From contig OW203992.1 of the NCBI GenBank assembly GCA_934047225.1, forward strand, positions 16,667,501 through 16,731,500: 64,000 nt of DNA. The letters are read 5' to 3'. This document shows, one piece after another, positions 51,166-63,241 of this stretch; position 1 is the stretch's first letter, and each line of letters starts with the position of its first letter. Origin of the DNA: Ypsolopha sequella. Its lineage: Eukaryota; Arthropoda; Insecta; Lepidoptera; Ypsolophidae. Position numbers and translations under genes: made by a program. Under the pieces are notes generated by a model, which worked only from the letters and a program-made list of their open reading frames with translations, did no database searches and was not told where the DNA came from.

Positions 51166-52907
51166 GGTCCCGTAAAATGTGATCGAATCCCACAACATCT
51201 TTCTCTCGATCCTAATTTAGAATGTCTAATAAAACAATAAAATAAAAACAAAGCAATACGAAACGTTTGATTTGGACATACATATGTACTCATATGATTG
51301 TCAGACATAAAACGGAACAAAACAAAACATTTATTTGTCTTTATGGTTGTCCTGTTCGATGGACACGGGTGGTAGAACGTTTCAATCTTTTATGCTCCAT
51401 TACTTGACAAATTACGGATAAAGTTCGTTTTCTATCAGTATCATAATCTTCATACTTTTAAGGCGTATGGCCACGCTAAATAAGCAACTCGATGTGTGTC
51501 GGTACAAATATCAACGGAAACGACATTGAAATTATGTTCATTTCAGCGTGCCTTGAATAGTGCTATGTGAATAGGCTAGCGCAAAATAGGAGAAAATAAT
51601 ACTTTACATATGGACGCCATGAACGAAAAAAAATATTTGAACTTGAATTTTTTAGATCTAAAAATTTCCTATAATTTGGTGAAATAATGATTAAAATCGC
51701 TTTAGGCGTTTGGAAGGAGTAAGAAAATTCTTGTGTTAATCATGTGAAACTTTCGATGACTTTCGATTTTTTTTGTCAAAACATTTGTAGAAAAACAGTT
51801 TATGAAACTTGAAATTTATTTTTGACTCTATAATGCCTATCATATATTTTAATGAAAGTTTTTGGACCACCCGTGTGGGAGGAGTAGGCCTTCAAAGACA
51901 GGTCCAAATTGCAGTTGGCGTATCCATTCGCCTTAAGGAGAACATGCGAAATTCTCGAGAGCAAAATCTTTTTTTTTCTCTTGGTATCTTAACCCGTAAA
52001 GTGGCGTAGGATAGATCGTGTTCTCTCTGCAGCTTAAGGGAAGAGGATCATATTTTGATGCCGTACAAAAAGAATTGTCGTCTCAGTTGTACGCTAATGC
52101 ATATAATCGAATAAAATTAAAATAATTTTTATCTATCGCCCAACCTAAACTTCCTATCCGTATTGAAATTTTGGGTAATCAACATGTTTCAAAAATACAA
52201 CAAAATACTCAGAAATCTTGTATTTTGTGCTCCAAAACGTCTCATTTCCACACAGATTTTTCTCATATAACAAAATTTTTTTAAGAATTTGAATACATAT
52301 TGACTCCATGGTAGTTCGTAAACATTTGAAAAATTCAGTAGTTTGGTATGTAGGACACGAAATCGCGGTAAAAAGTTACCGTCTAGCCTTAAGGTGTTCG
52401 CATTTTTCCATTAAAAATTATGCCTACACAACAAACTAAACTATGATGATCCACGTACCACATTAATGTTATAATTTGCAATTTTGTATGAACGCTCTCA
52501 CGTTGACCAACCCAAAAGCAGTCCGTATTGCGCTTGTATAAGGGTAAACATCGTTTAAAAACAGGTAGCTTGAACTGCAGGCGACTGTACATAGTTTGAT
52601 GAAGATGTCGATTAAGGCGGGCACCACCGCACATTTCCTTGCTGTCTTCAGTTGCAAAAGAGCCCTTAATTAGCCTCCGCGATGTTGGCTGAACGGCAGC
52701 CTGACGACCGAAGGATGCCTAATATGATTATAGCAGAGCGATTCGATCACATCTATGTAATAACATTATCTCCCAGCTTGGATTGATTACGCATACGGGC
52801 CTATGAAACGGGTCACTTGTTCTGCCTTTGTGGCTAAGATGTTTTTGGCGTGAATAATTTCAGTGGAACAAAGGACAACACACAGTATATAAGCAAGGAT
52901 ACATACG
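51166..52907. other. Noncoding stretch
   Basis: No repeat or gene recognised. Frames of 62-81 codons at 51809-52009 and 52389-52657 show no domain. Confidence 0.35.
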
Positions 52908-53907
52908 TTAAGGCGATATGTAAAAGTTTTAGCGTCCCTGTTACTCCATATGCGAAAAAACCCTCAGTGTGAGAGGGACGGATTCGTGGAAAAGTAGCAA
53001 AAAGTCGGTTTTTTATTAATATAAAATGTACTAAAGCTGCTATGAAAATTTCGTTTAACCAGGTTCTAAATACCGTTAAAACATACAGTTTTGTGGTTAA
53101 AACCCATCTAATCTAAATATATAAAACAAAGTCGTGTTAGTTACACCACTTATAACACAAGATCGGCTGGATAGATGTTAGTTATCTCTTTTTTGGTGTA
53201 TTCTTCTCCGCTCCGAATAGCAGAATAAGTAATAAAATATCGGATAAGTTATCGAAAAACAATAAATTAATTAATTAATTTTACGAATGCAAACAGCATG
53301 TGGTGCCATCTGTTGAAAAAACTACGCATATAAAAGAAACCTACCACTATACGTATCAATGTACAGTGTTTATTTATCTAGCGTTCTGATATCATTAAAT
53401 AACATCTAAACCCCAAGTTTTAAAAATATACTGCGATTACCTTTTTTTCTTAGTTATTCCAAGAACTATTATTTCTGCATATATTCAATACCCTACGCTA
53501 AGCCTATGAAACTACATGGGTCCCTGCCGTTCTTCTTTCGCAATGGCAAGCAATAAAACATTTCTGTATTTGCAAAAAAAAAGTTGTATTAATGTTATTA
53601 TCTTAATGAAATCCTAAATTAAGTTTAACTAAAGTTAACACGATATTATTAGACTGTTAGGCGGAACGAAGTTCGCCGGGTCAGCTAGTGAAATATAATT
53701 GTCAAACCAGGAGAACTAGTGTCGAAAAAGACCTCATTTCCATAAATATTTCTATCGAGCCGAATTTCTCTAATCGCGTTTCTGTTTTAACAGATCCCTA
53801 GAAAAAAAATCCAAAAATAATATACTATTTTATCAAAATAATACATCATTTACTGAAGTAGATATGCACGTTCTTAAACTGTCGTTTTTTTTTCCGTAGC
53901 GTCTTAA
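52908..53907 (-). mobile_element. TTAA MITE family I, copy D (hosts a Helitron)
   Basis: TTAAGGCGATATG to CCGTAGCGTCTTAA, 1000 bp of which 577 are a nested Helitron; the remainder (423 bp) equals copy C in length. Near the Helitron about 24 bp of the family sequence is missing. Strand is relative to copy B. Confidence 0.85.
53112..53688 (+). mobile_element. Non-autonomous Helitron nested in MITE copy D
   Basis: Starts TCTAAATATATAAAACAAAG, then GTCGTGTTAGTTACACCACT. It ends with the hairpin GGCGGAACGAAGTTCGCC followed by GGGTCAGCTAG and host T. Host A precedes and host T follows, as Helitron insertion between A and T requires. The empty site is visible in copies B and C (complement of TTTTATTAGATGGGTTT). 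Confidence 0.88.
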
Positions 53908-54888
53908 TATACTTGTAAGTGGAATAAGAGAACACTGGCTTGCACTCGCAAGATGAAGGCACTGCTGCTTTTCAGCATGCAACGAAAATCTCAACACGTT
54001 TTTTTATCTTTATTTTTATTGAGGGTACACTTAATGTGACCATGACTCCCAACACGTTTCTAAAGAAGTATATTTTATTAGATATTGATCTTACAAAGAA
54101 TAGGTTATTGCCCTTTGTCCTTTGTTATACAAAACCATTTAGCGGATTTATATTGGTTTTGTTTGAGGAACAACAGGTGTTTTGTTACTTCCAAGTTCAC
54201 GTATGAGTTAAGGAATAAGCTATTTGCGCATGTCACCTGCCAGTTTCAGCTATACCCATTTTGATTGGACTTGAACAAAAGACTTAAGTTATTTAGTTTA
54301 GAACATACCTACAGTTATATATAGGCATAGACTTAGTAATCTGTAGACGGGATATAAAAAGAACATATCATAGTTGAGTTTCTCTCACAAACAAACTAGT
54401 TGCTTCATATCCGCTACAAAGAAATCTAGTCCATCTGATCTGCTTTTAAATTCCAGACACGAACTCTATTATTAGCAGATTCATCACGTTGCACACGTGT
54501 GAATTGAAACTGGCAGTTGCATGAAACTGAGCCTGATTCCTGCACCCGCCCGCCCTCGCCCTGTCCCGCCCCGGGTATACCCGCGTTTCTTCTGCGCTCG
54601 TTAACGAAACAATAAATAATGATTTGGACGTCTCTTCCAATGCAAGCTTTTGTTCCGTCTTCATATTTCCCGTCGTCGTCGGGTCGGGCCCGTTGTTTCC
54701 ACGCCGGAGTATATCTTCTGGCAATTCGATTTCCGGAGCGAGCTCGTGTCTTCGACCTGCAAATTACGTTGTAAACAGTGCCAAGTAAGATTTTTATTTC
54801 GTTGACTTTTTCTATACGGGCAATTGATATTCCTGAATAGTTGAAGTTTTTGATAAATATATATTTGTCTCTTTTTTATAAGATTTTT
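53908..54888. other. Noncoding stretch with GC-rich patch
   Basis: 54535-54760 is GC-rich (CCCGCCCGCCCTCGCCC). A 92-codon minus frame (54446-54724) and an 88-codon plus frame (53940-54206) lack recognisable features. Confidence 0.35.
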
Positions 54889-55212
54889 AATGTAGTTTTA
54901 GTTTATTAAAAGTTAATAATATATAGGTAAAAATGAAAATTTTACTCGAGATATATTTCGGTTGAGAATCTATTTGATTCTATTAGATCTATTAGATTCT
55001 ATTAGATCTATTAGATTATATTAGATCTATTAGATTCTATTAGATGTATTAGATTCTATTAGATCTATTAGATTCTATTAGATCTATTAGATTCTATTAG
55101 ATCTATTAGATTCTCAACTGATGCCGGGCCTAGTGAGGCTCGAAATATATCTTGAGTAAAATTTCCATTTTTACCTATATATTATTAACTTTGAATAAAC
55201 TAAAACTACATT
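54889..55212. repeat. Foldback element with tandem array in loop
   Basis: Arms AATGTAGTTTTAGTTTATT..AATATATAGGTAAAAATG..ATTTTACTCGAGATATATTT and their complements enclose seven copies of a 19-bp unit. The right arm also carries a CTGATGCCGGGCC...CTCGAAAT hairpin that the left arm lacks. Confidence 0.8.
54977..55109 (+). repeat. 19-bp tandem repeat, 7 copies
   Basis: ATTCTATTAGATCTATTAG repeated seven times with two single-base variants. Each unit holds TTAGAT words and an AGATCT palindrome. Confidence 0.9.
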
Positions 55213-57099
55213 GAATAGTTAAAGATGAGTGTTAAAACATATTTAGAAACCTTTGGTTAGACGAAAATTGAGAAACCTTTGAGTCTGTATAAATCATGAG
55301 ATAAAACTTTCTTAAATAATTAAAAAGGGTTTTAAGGTAAAAGGTAAACGTTGTCTCTTATTACGTTTGAAGTAATAAAGATAAAGTAACCTTCAAATTA
55401 AAAACAGCTTACTTGTACTGAATTATAAGTTTTTTTATGGATTCTGCTTTCAAATTCCGTTTGTGTTTTGACCGTTTATAATTTCAATCTTTGTACTAAT
55501 TAGTTTTTTTCAATTGTTTCAGGTAAGTCAATGTTAATTGATTTGTGGCAGATCTTGAATTAAAATGCGTCTGGGTACATCACAAGAAAACTTTTGCAGG
55601 TCAGTGCTTTGTATATGTATAATGGATTTTTTGCAATACTTGTATTCCTGATTACATACATCACACGTCTCCCAGAGGATTCAACAGAGACTACAGATCT
55701 TCTGTTACGATCTTGACATACCTCTTTTGATCCCTCCAAATCCACCAATCTAGTCATTAACTAATCAATCGTGTATTTCGCTTAACCCTTTTTTCGTATG
55801 TTCCCAATTAGATCGACAAACGTCCTCGTGTATTACCTGAAAAATAACATAAATATAAATTAAGCAAAATAGTAGATTTTGTATACGAGTGCATAAAACG
55901 AGGCATATTACCCGAGATATTTAGCTGCTTGAGCCTTGGCGAAGGCAACTATAGTTCAAGGTAATATGGCTCGTTTGTAGCCGAGTTCAACACTCTACTT
56001 TTCACTTCGATTGCGAGTAAATGAAACAGTATTATTTGATCATCACTGGATGACATATTTAACTTTCAGTAATACGTAATGCAAATTTATATAATCAAAC
56101 AACTAAATATGTACTGCTGCTGAATGAGAAAAAACAACAGATCTTTCCCACCACTGTTTTTTTTAAATTATTCTACCATGTGGAAAGGCAAAGACAAAGG
56201 CCCCATACAGCCTTGTCCAAATAACTTAAATAAATAATCAGACATGCATGTCTTTTCATTAATTTTATATTATCTCTCTTTAAAGTCACTGTAGGTATAT
56301 CCCTGAGCATCATCTGAAGCTTCTGTCCTGTCAGTTCGCGCTAATATGATAGAATCTTAGCGCGAACATTATTGAGTTTTAAAAAGTTTGTCTATGAAGT
56401 TGTACTGTGTATCTGACTGTATGGTCTATTGCCATAGTCTTAAAAGAAGTAAACACTTTTATGCACTAGAGCACAAAAAGTAGTTTAGTCCGCTTGTAAC
56501 AAGAATAAACCAGTACTTTTTAGAGCATGAGAAGTGAAAAAAATATTGTTAAATAGATTCGACGTTTATTTCAGTCATGTCCGTGAGCTATAATAATTTA
56601 CGTTTTAATTGTCTTCTAAATCTTAAAACCACCGGAACTTGGCGAAAACTTTTCAATGGGAAAATACCAGTACGTGCAGAAACTTCGCGAAATAATCTAA
56701 TAAAGATTTTATTGTTCCGAGAAGCGATAGCTTCCATTTAAAGATTTGTTTGCTTTATTTATTATTTTTGCTTAGAGAATAAAAACATCATCATCATTGG
56801 CTTTAAAATTAAAAGTGGTTTATGTATAAAATTTTTGTGAGGATCATATTGAAAATTATTTTTAGTGCCAGTGTTCGTAAAGGCCCACTTTTTATGTATC
56901 AAAACCGAACAGAAAGTCAATTATTTTGCCCTAGGCCTTATTTTTTGCAATTTTTTAAAATTTATTTACAATGGTTGCCTAACCTGCAGTCTTTACTGTA
57001 TACCATAAGTGTTATACTTTTTTTCCACTGTTTAACGGCTGGTTACAGTCCTTTTGAGCCAATCATAATTTGAAGTTCACAAGATTATATTTGTTTTAT
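55213..57099. other. Noncoding stretch
   Basis: Apart from the splice-like site at 55522, a weak inverted repeat lies at 55891-55974 (ACGAGGCATATTACC and GGTAATATGGCTCGT). No gene seen. Confidence 0.35.
55485..55528 (+). promoter_or_regulatory. Candidate recursive splice site (zero-length exon)
   Basis: TGTACTAATTAG (branch-point-like CTAAT), then TTTTTTTCAATTGTTTCAG, immediately followed by GTAAGTCA. A strong acceptor fused to a consensus donor at 55522|55523 is the signature of ratcheting points in very long insect introns. Confidence 0.45.
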
Positions 57100-57243
57100 T
57101 TCCTCACACTATGCATTGAAAAACGTAGTATGATACACGGGCGTAAGAGCAATAAATTACTCGGTTACGTTTAAAATACTCGCTACGCTCGTGTTTTAAA
57201 TCGTCCTCGTAATTTATTTCTTTTCGCCCTAGTAGCATAAACT
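57100..57243. repeat. Foldback MITE
   Basis: ACGTAGTATGATACACGGGC, GTAAGAGCAATAAATTAC and their inverted counterparts GTAATTTATTTCTTTTCGCC and CTAGTAGCATAAACTAC. Confidence 0.6.
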
Positions 57244-58494
57244 ACTATTGTACAGATTACCTATAATTTAGATTTATGCATTTAAAATCTCGTGATGTTT
57301 TCAACCAAGCGTCTAGATCACCTTCTGGCGATTGCTTATAGAAAGCCAGCCGTCGCGAACTTTTCGAATTCCCGTACTCTATGAATTTGTAATAAATTCG
57401 AACAAAATTATCGTATTTAGAGAGTGTACACCTAAAGAATCAGTAGAAACCTTTAGTCTCTGCAATAGACTTTTTAGATTTTGGACAAAAGGTCCAATAT
57501 CACCGCAGAAAGCGGTCATCCGAACACCAAAGAAACAAAAGCGGCTGAAAATAGTTGCCGCCCAGTTGGAAACAAACACAGTGGAGTTTCAGGGCGCTGC
57601 AAGGCACAATCACGTTGGATTCCCATTGCATTGTAACGCCATATCGGCGGCATCGGCCTTTCTGTGCCAAAGAGTGGCGCACTGTCTGATGCTACAAAAA
57701 GCGTAAAGCGCATTGTTTTCAGCGCACAGGAAGCGGCCGGTGCTGTCAAGCGATCGTTGGATCTAATGGACTGCTATTTACTTCCACTCGGGCGCGACTT
57801 GGGCAGGGCTGGGACACACAGATAAAAATGTAAGGCGTACAGAATTACACAGTATATACCCGTACACGACCCAGACAACGGAATTTTCAAATTTTGGCCT
57901 TACTTTATAATCAGCGCTGATATTTTTTTCTATGCTCTGTAATAACACGACGACAGACAGTCGCAAGGGCTTCGCTTTCGCCGATTTTATGTCTTTTTTA
58001 AATCGGTTAATGTAATGACTATAGACATATCATAGTGACTTTTTTATGTATGCAGTCGTTTTAAGTTATAAATAGCAGAAACAATTACCCAATAGTTCCC
58101 GATAAGTTTTTATATGGAATTTATTAAAAGTAAACTAAATACTGATACTTTTGAAATGCTCTATCTCCCATTTTATTATCATAATATTTACATTCGTTTT
58201 TTTCATAAACCATGATTTAAAATAACCTTATTACACAGAATCAAAGAAACATCGAAATACACACATGATTTGTCCGCATCCCAGCTCTAGTTGCGACCCT
58301 CTCCGATAAATGAAGCGCTAATTTCGTTTCTACAGATAGAACGTGGGAGTGTTTATTCTTATTGACTACCCACAGCTATTTGCACTAGAGCAGCTTGTTA
58401 GTGCTTCGTATAAAGCGCTTTTTTCCCAAAAAATACCGCTTTGTATGAAAACTCCAATTGCTTCTTTGGCCATGTAATATTATAATTAATGAAA
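57244..58494. other. Noncoding stretch with GC-richer core
   Basis: 57480-57780 is GC-richer and open for 124 codons on the plus strand (57332-57706), without recognisable motifs and with overlapping minus-strand frames. It is more likely regulatory or chance than coding. Confidence 0.3.
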
Positions 58495-58600
58495 TAATAA
58501 TAATATTACTCTTTATTGCACAAAGATACAATTTTTGTACAAAGTTTCAGTTAGTATACCTTGAGCAGAGTGCGTTGTAAAATGGAACAATGCTCTTATG
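58495..58600 (-). mobile_element. LINE 3' end, minus strand
   Basis: AATAATAATAATATTACTCT then TTATTGCACAAAG, the complement of a CTTTGTGCAATAA end with an ATT-type tail. Confidence 0.5.
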
Positions 58601-59218
58601 AGAGTGAAGAGAGCCTGTGAATTTTTCTTTAATCTAACGATTGATATAAATAAAGAGGAAGATGTGGTACGTTCTTATATCGTCAACTCGAAAAATGAAC
58701 CTCCTTTTTGAAGAGATAGAGCGACGAGCTTTGATACTGATAGTAGCGCGAGCGAGATGAAGCGAGTAAATGCAGGTCAATATTTAATTGTATGTCCATG
58801 CGCTGGAAGCCGAATCTTCCCTTTTGTTTTGTCTAAGAATCTAATAGTACTTCCGTGAAGAAATTAAAATACGCGTACGTTAATTTTCAAATGTTCAAGA
58901 GTGCAGTCTTTTTATAAAATTCTGTATTACGCTACTGTTTTATGAGTGTCCCTCAGTCACGTTGACACGTACCTAAAACTTGTCGGTGGAAAGTACAAGT
59001 TTACTTTCGAAACACCTCCAACATTCCCTCGGAGATAGATTAAAGTCGTAAGTACGGTTTTATCTTTTATTAAGATAACTTAATAATGCAAAAAAGCGCT
59101 TTCACTAGTTACAGATGTTCTATCTTACGAAGCCCTTTTGGCTGTGGTTGTATTAGTGACTTGTAGAGATAAGCGCGTTTTGTGTGTTGCGCGTTTTTTA
59201 ACGCTACCGAGGATACGA
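58601..59218. other. Noncoding stretch
   Basis: Nothing recognised. Confidence 0.35.
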
Positions 59219-59417
59219 ACTGCTACAACCATAGTGCACACAACACGCACTGCTGCAACCATAGTGCAAACGGCACGCAATGCTACAACCATAGTGCACA
59301 CGAAACGAACTGCTACAACCATAGTGCACACGGCACGAACTGCTACAACCATAGTGCACACGACACGAACTGCTGGAACCATAGTGCACACGGCACGAAC
59401 TGCTACAACCACTGCCA
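59219..59417. repeat. 30-bp minisatellite, 7 copies
   Basis: TGCTACAACCATAGTGCACA recurs every 30 bp from 59221 to 59401. Because 30 is a multiple of three, frames stay open on both strands and give periodic ten-residue peptides; these are products of the repeat, not evidence of a gene. Confidence 0.88.
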
Positions 59418-59559
59418 AACGGACTTCGTGTGATAGAATATCTGTAACTGATAATTATAACGCTTCTTTACACATAAAATGTATAAAGTCTATATAAATA
59501 AACGTCGTTCACAGTGTACGCTTTACGGGTTCTGTCAACCTATCTTCAACCCAACCACC

Positions 59560-59860
59560 AGCCTATCTTCGTTCACAGTTAGACATATGCCTTTCCAAGA
59601 TTTCGCCACTCTTGGCGGTCCTCCTAGAAGAAATGCCCATACTCAACACGCTGGGCAGGCGGGCTGGTGAGCGCGGTGTCGAAACCCTCACAACAGTGAC
59701 ACCGCTGCCCGTCACCAGTCTGTTTTATATAAAAGCCGGCAATTGGGGATGGATATTTACTGCCATCAATCGGTCCCAGGCATGGTGGACTACCTGGTTG
59801 TGGCTGTTTGAGAACTCTCCTCTTACTCTTCTCCGAATAACTCCGGGGGAGGGTTTGAGA
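59560..59860 (-). mobile_element. LINE-related interspersed repeat
   Basis: Same order as 23885-24125: CTTTCCAAGATTTCGCCACT, GCTGGGCAGGCGGGCTGGTG, CTGTTTTATATAAAAGCCGG, CTCCTCTTACTCTTCTCCGA. It carries about 60 bp more in the middle. The open frames here are on conflicting strands. Confidence 0.6.
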
Positions 59861-60244
59861 GGGAGATGCTGTACCTCCAAAGTCGAGCTCGGCATTACCT
59901 CTACAATCTACCGTCTGAAGACCGTCTGTCAACATAGATGTAATCCATTTGAAAATATGCTTTATCCTACACGAATTTACAAAATTTGACTACAGCGAAG
60001 ATTTTCTGTTTTGCGCAGGCTTTCAAATAAATTTTCCTTCTATGTATTTACTAAGCTGTCCTTGAGTTACATCGCGGATTGACAGACGGACAGCCAACGA
60101 AGCTTTGCTAACGGGGTTTCATTTCTTAAGGGTGCGCCGACCAAAAGAAGCTAAAGCGTCAATCATGGTTAAGTTGAATTAAAGTATAATATTTCAATAA
60201 TAAATATAAAAATGTATATTTAGTATCACAAAAAATCCATTTGC

Positions 60245-60350
60245 CTAAGCAAAAATTTATTTATTTATTTATTTGGAAAACTTACAGCACAAGAAATAGC
60301 ATATAAACTTAAGTAATATTACAGAAGGCCAATTACAAGTTTCCACTTAT
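60245..60350 (-). mobile_element. LINE 3' end, minus strand
   Basis: (ATTT)n at 60258-60282, then GGAAAACTTACAGC and AGAAGGCCAATTACAAGTTT. Matches the 3' end of the LINE at 6695-7205. Confidence 0.65.
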
Positions 60351-61878
60351 AGTTATAGATTAAGTCTTTATACATAGTACGAGATTTTCTGCCTTATATT
60401 ATTAATATTCTTAAAAATGTAGTTATTAATTAGTTACTATATTACACTTTTAAATATTTTTGTATATTAAATTAACAAAATAAAATAAAAAAAAAATGAA
60501 AAATGAGTTACAGTTTGTAAAGTGAAACTATCTAAAATCAGTCCAAAATCTAGTAAAGGCGTATTGGCGTGCGTTTAGTCATTTTATTCTCGACCTTAAA
60601 TCAAAACAATCACAAACGAATTAACAAAAAATCACTTTTTAAAAAATTTGCCTTATACTCAATTTAAGTAAATTGTGTTTTTTTTCGAAACGCACCTCAG
60701 ATCCGCATAAATGTTATCTATGGCCACGCACATTCAATAAATGCGCGTCCACAAGAGTACAAAGCGAGGTGCCTAATTGTCGTACAGGTCACGGCAGTAA
60801 ATAATACACATCGTGTCGTAGTGTCCTCTCATTCGCACGAAGCACTAAACAGTCCGGTGATAGAGACGACGCTCTATGAAGCTGAACACAGCCCAAAGTG
60901 CATTATTTTCTGTCGGATACTGTACACCTGGCGCAGTCTTAAAGAAACACAAAATAATTTGAGCAAGTGCAATTCAAACTTGCGCACAAAGGGTTCCGTA
61001 CCACCACACAATACTGGTACGGAACTCTAAAAATGTTATGCTAAATAAGAACAATGTAGATGTCATAATAACATAGTCATGGCGACAAAAACAAGCTGCT
61101 AAAATGGTAGCGCCTGGCAAACAATACGGCACCGTCTGAGTCCGGAACGCTTATAATATCTTAACTGATATATTTTTCCTCTTGTTTCGGAAATAAGAGG
61201 GGGGGGGGACATAATTACGTTAATCTATCAACTTTGTTGTATTTATTGCATTGTATATTATCTACTTACTTATATAATATTATTTATTCTTATACCTATT
61301 TTTATAATTTTATTAAAAATATGTAAGCCTAATTTTAATTGTTTCATAATGTATTTTCCCGTATTAGATTTATTTTTTAACGTATTCTATTGTTATTTTA
61401 ATATTTAATATGACTTAAGTTAAATATATGGCTACCTGTAACGGCTATAGCTGTAGACCCCTGTGAGAGACAGACAGACAGCGGAGTCTCCGTTTGGTGC
61501 CCCCGAGTACGGAATCCTTAAAAACACGGTGATTCCCGTACTTTTAATAGTGTCTTTATGTAACTCCGGGAATGGTAAAGGTCAGGCTGTAGAAGACAAA
61601 ATAAATACACAGATTACTCGCCATTACGCCAACGGGGCAAACAAACTTTGGGGGCTGGTTCACATATTTTTTGCCGTTAAAGTAAAACATGGTGACAGGG
61701 GAAAACACATTTGTGTGGTTGGAGACGACACTTCATTACACACTAATACAAACATAAGCATTTTCTTTACGGTTCTGTCTTTTCGAGTGTGTGCTTGAAT
61801 ATTTCTTTTCTTCGTTTGTGTGGAAAACTTGCTCCTGTATTTTCTCGCTTTTAGATTGTTTGTTTCACTACTTTCAAC
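60351..61878. other. Noncoding stretch with SINE-like fragments
   Basis: 60950-61035 (CTTGCGCACAAAGGGTTCCGTACC, GGTACGGAACTC) and 61463-61533 (GACAGACAGCGGAGTCTCCG, GAGTACGGAATCC) are pieces of the repeat at 5957-6206; 60080-60110 is another. A G-run lies at 61199-61208. The 111-codon frame at 61463-61798 starts inside the repeat and is not credible as a gene. Confidence 0.45.
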
Positions 61879-61940
61879 CAGCGTTAGCTCAGTGGGGTTC
61901 ACAATCTTGAGACCCAGATTTAAATCCTACCTGTTGAGTA
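61879..61940 (+). mobile_element. tRNA-like SINE head
   Basis: AGCGTTAGCTCAGTGGGGTT supplies box A (TTAGCTCAGTGG) and CCCAGATTTAAATCCTAC a decayed box B about 35 nt later. Probably a SINE remnant. Confidence 0.5.
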
Positions 61941-63241
61941 TTCAGCAATGAATTTTCGGATTTTATACGTGCATAGTATTGTTAACTTGCCAAAGATCTC
62001 AAAAGTAAAGATAAGCCCTTACCGTACTATGACAGCACCAAAATGTTTCCACCTTTAAATGGGTGATGCTCACACGTTTGGAATCAGTGCTCATCTGAAC
62101 ACAGTGATAGTTGAACGCCTTAAGTCCACTTGAAGTTTTGAATTTTTACGACTTTATTAGTCTGATCAGTTTGCTGACCGTAGGTAGACAGATTACGCAC
62201 TCATATTGCGAGCGCGTCGGCATTATGTTAATGCACACATTCAAAAACAATGCAATAGATTTTAGGTGCCAGGGCTCATCTAAACTTTTGAAATCTTTGT
62301 AACTTGCCACTTACTGAGCGTTGAAGGAAAACACTGTGCGGTAAAACGGCACGCCCTAAAAACTACGCTGGGATGTTAAAATCATCGGTGAAAATAGGGT
62401 GTTACGATTCTTGAGCGTTTTAGTGAAAATCACCACTCGGGTTCACCTCTGGCAACCACCTTAGGGATATATTTTGTGACGATATGTTATATTTTTAGTT
62501 ACTTATTTTTATTAATAAAGATAATAATTGCTCCATTTTAGCTTTCTACGTTTTGAACTTGTTAGGAAATAGATATAGAAATATAACGATATATTTCGGC
62601 CTATCCAATGAGACCGTCATCAGTCGATTAATGAGATAAGGGTACAATATAAAAATGTATATTAATAAAAAGTAAAGTTATCTACTTTTGGAAACAAATA
62701 CTTTTCGGCTGAAACATGGCAGAACATTGTTTAAATTCAGTACAAAACTGTTTTTTACAAATACTTTTCAACGTGTTAAAGATATTTTTTTGTTACTGCA
62801 AAAATTGTTGACCGAAAATCATGAATCTGCTCCGTTTAATTTTAAGTTTCAGAACATTTTTGTAATTTCCGGAATGTTAAATTACTGCTACTGCTATTCA
62901 GTAGTGTTTACTGGATAGCAATAAGCAGTACTTACGTACTTCGAGGCTTCGTCATAAATCTCTCCATTACTTACAGAACCCTGAAATCCATTTAGTTTTG
63001 GTCGACAAACGTAGATTACCTACCTTTATGTTCTTAATAAGAAAAATACAAGTAAATAGGTTATGTATAAATATATCCATATACGGCACAATCAAGAGTA
63101 GAACCGATATTGACAGAGTAGGAAATATTTTATTGAAGACCCAAGTGTCTATACACGACATATACTCGTATATTTGTATAGATATATAGCCATTCGTGTT
63201 GTAATATATCTTATTCTCTTTAACCAACCTCACTTTATAGC
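61941..63241. other. Noncoding stretch
   Basis: A hairpin motif of the CGAAATATATCG type is at 62587-62625 (minus strand). GACAGCACCAAAAT at 62031 is complementary to part of the 59-bp minisatellite unit. No gene seen. Confidence 0.35.

Noticed and set aside
57332..57706. 124-codon protein-coding gene
   Set aside because: No domain, no splice or promoter support, and several overlapping frames open on the other strand in the same GC-richer patch.
59138..59497. 119-codon repeat protein
   Set aside because: The frame is kept open by the 30-bp minisatellite, which does the same on the minus strand; the flanks show no coding character.
61463..61798. 111-codon gene
   Set aside because: It starts inside a fragment of the common lepidopteran GGGTTCCGTACC repeat and shows no protein-like features.
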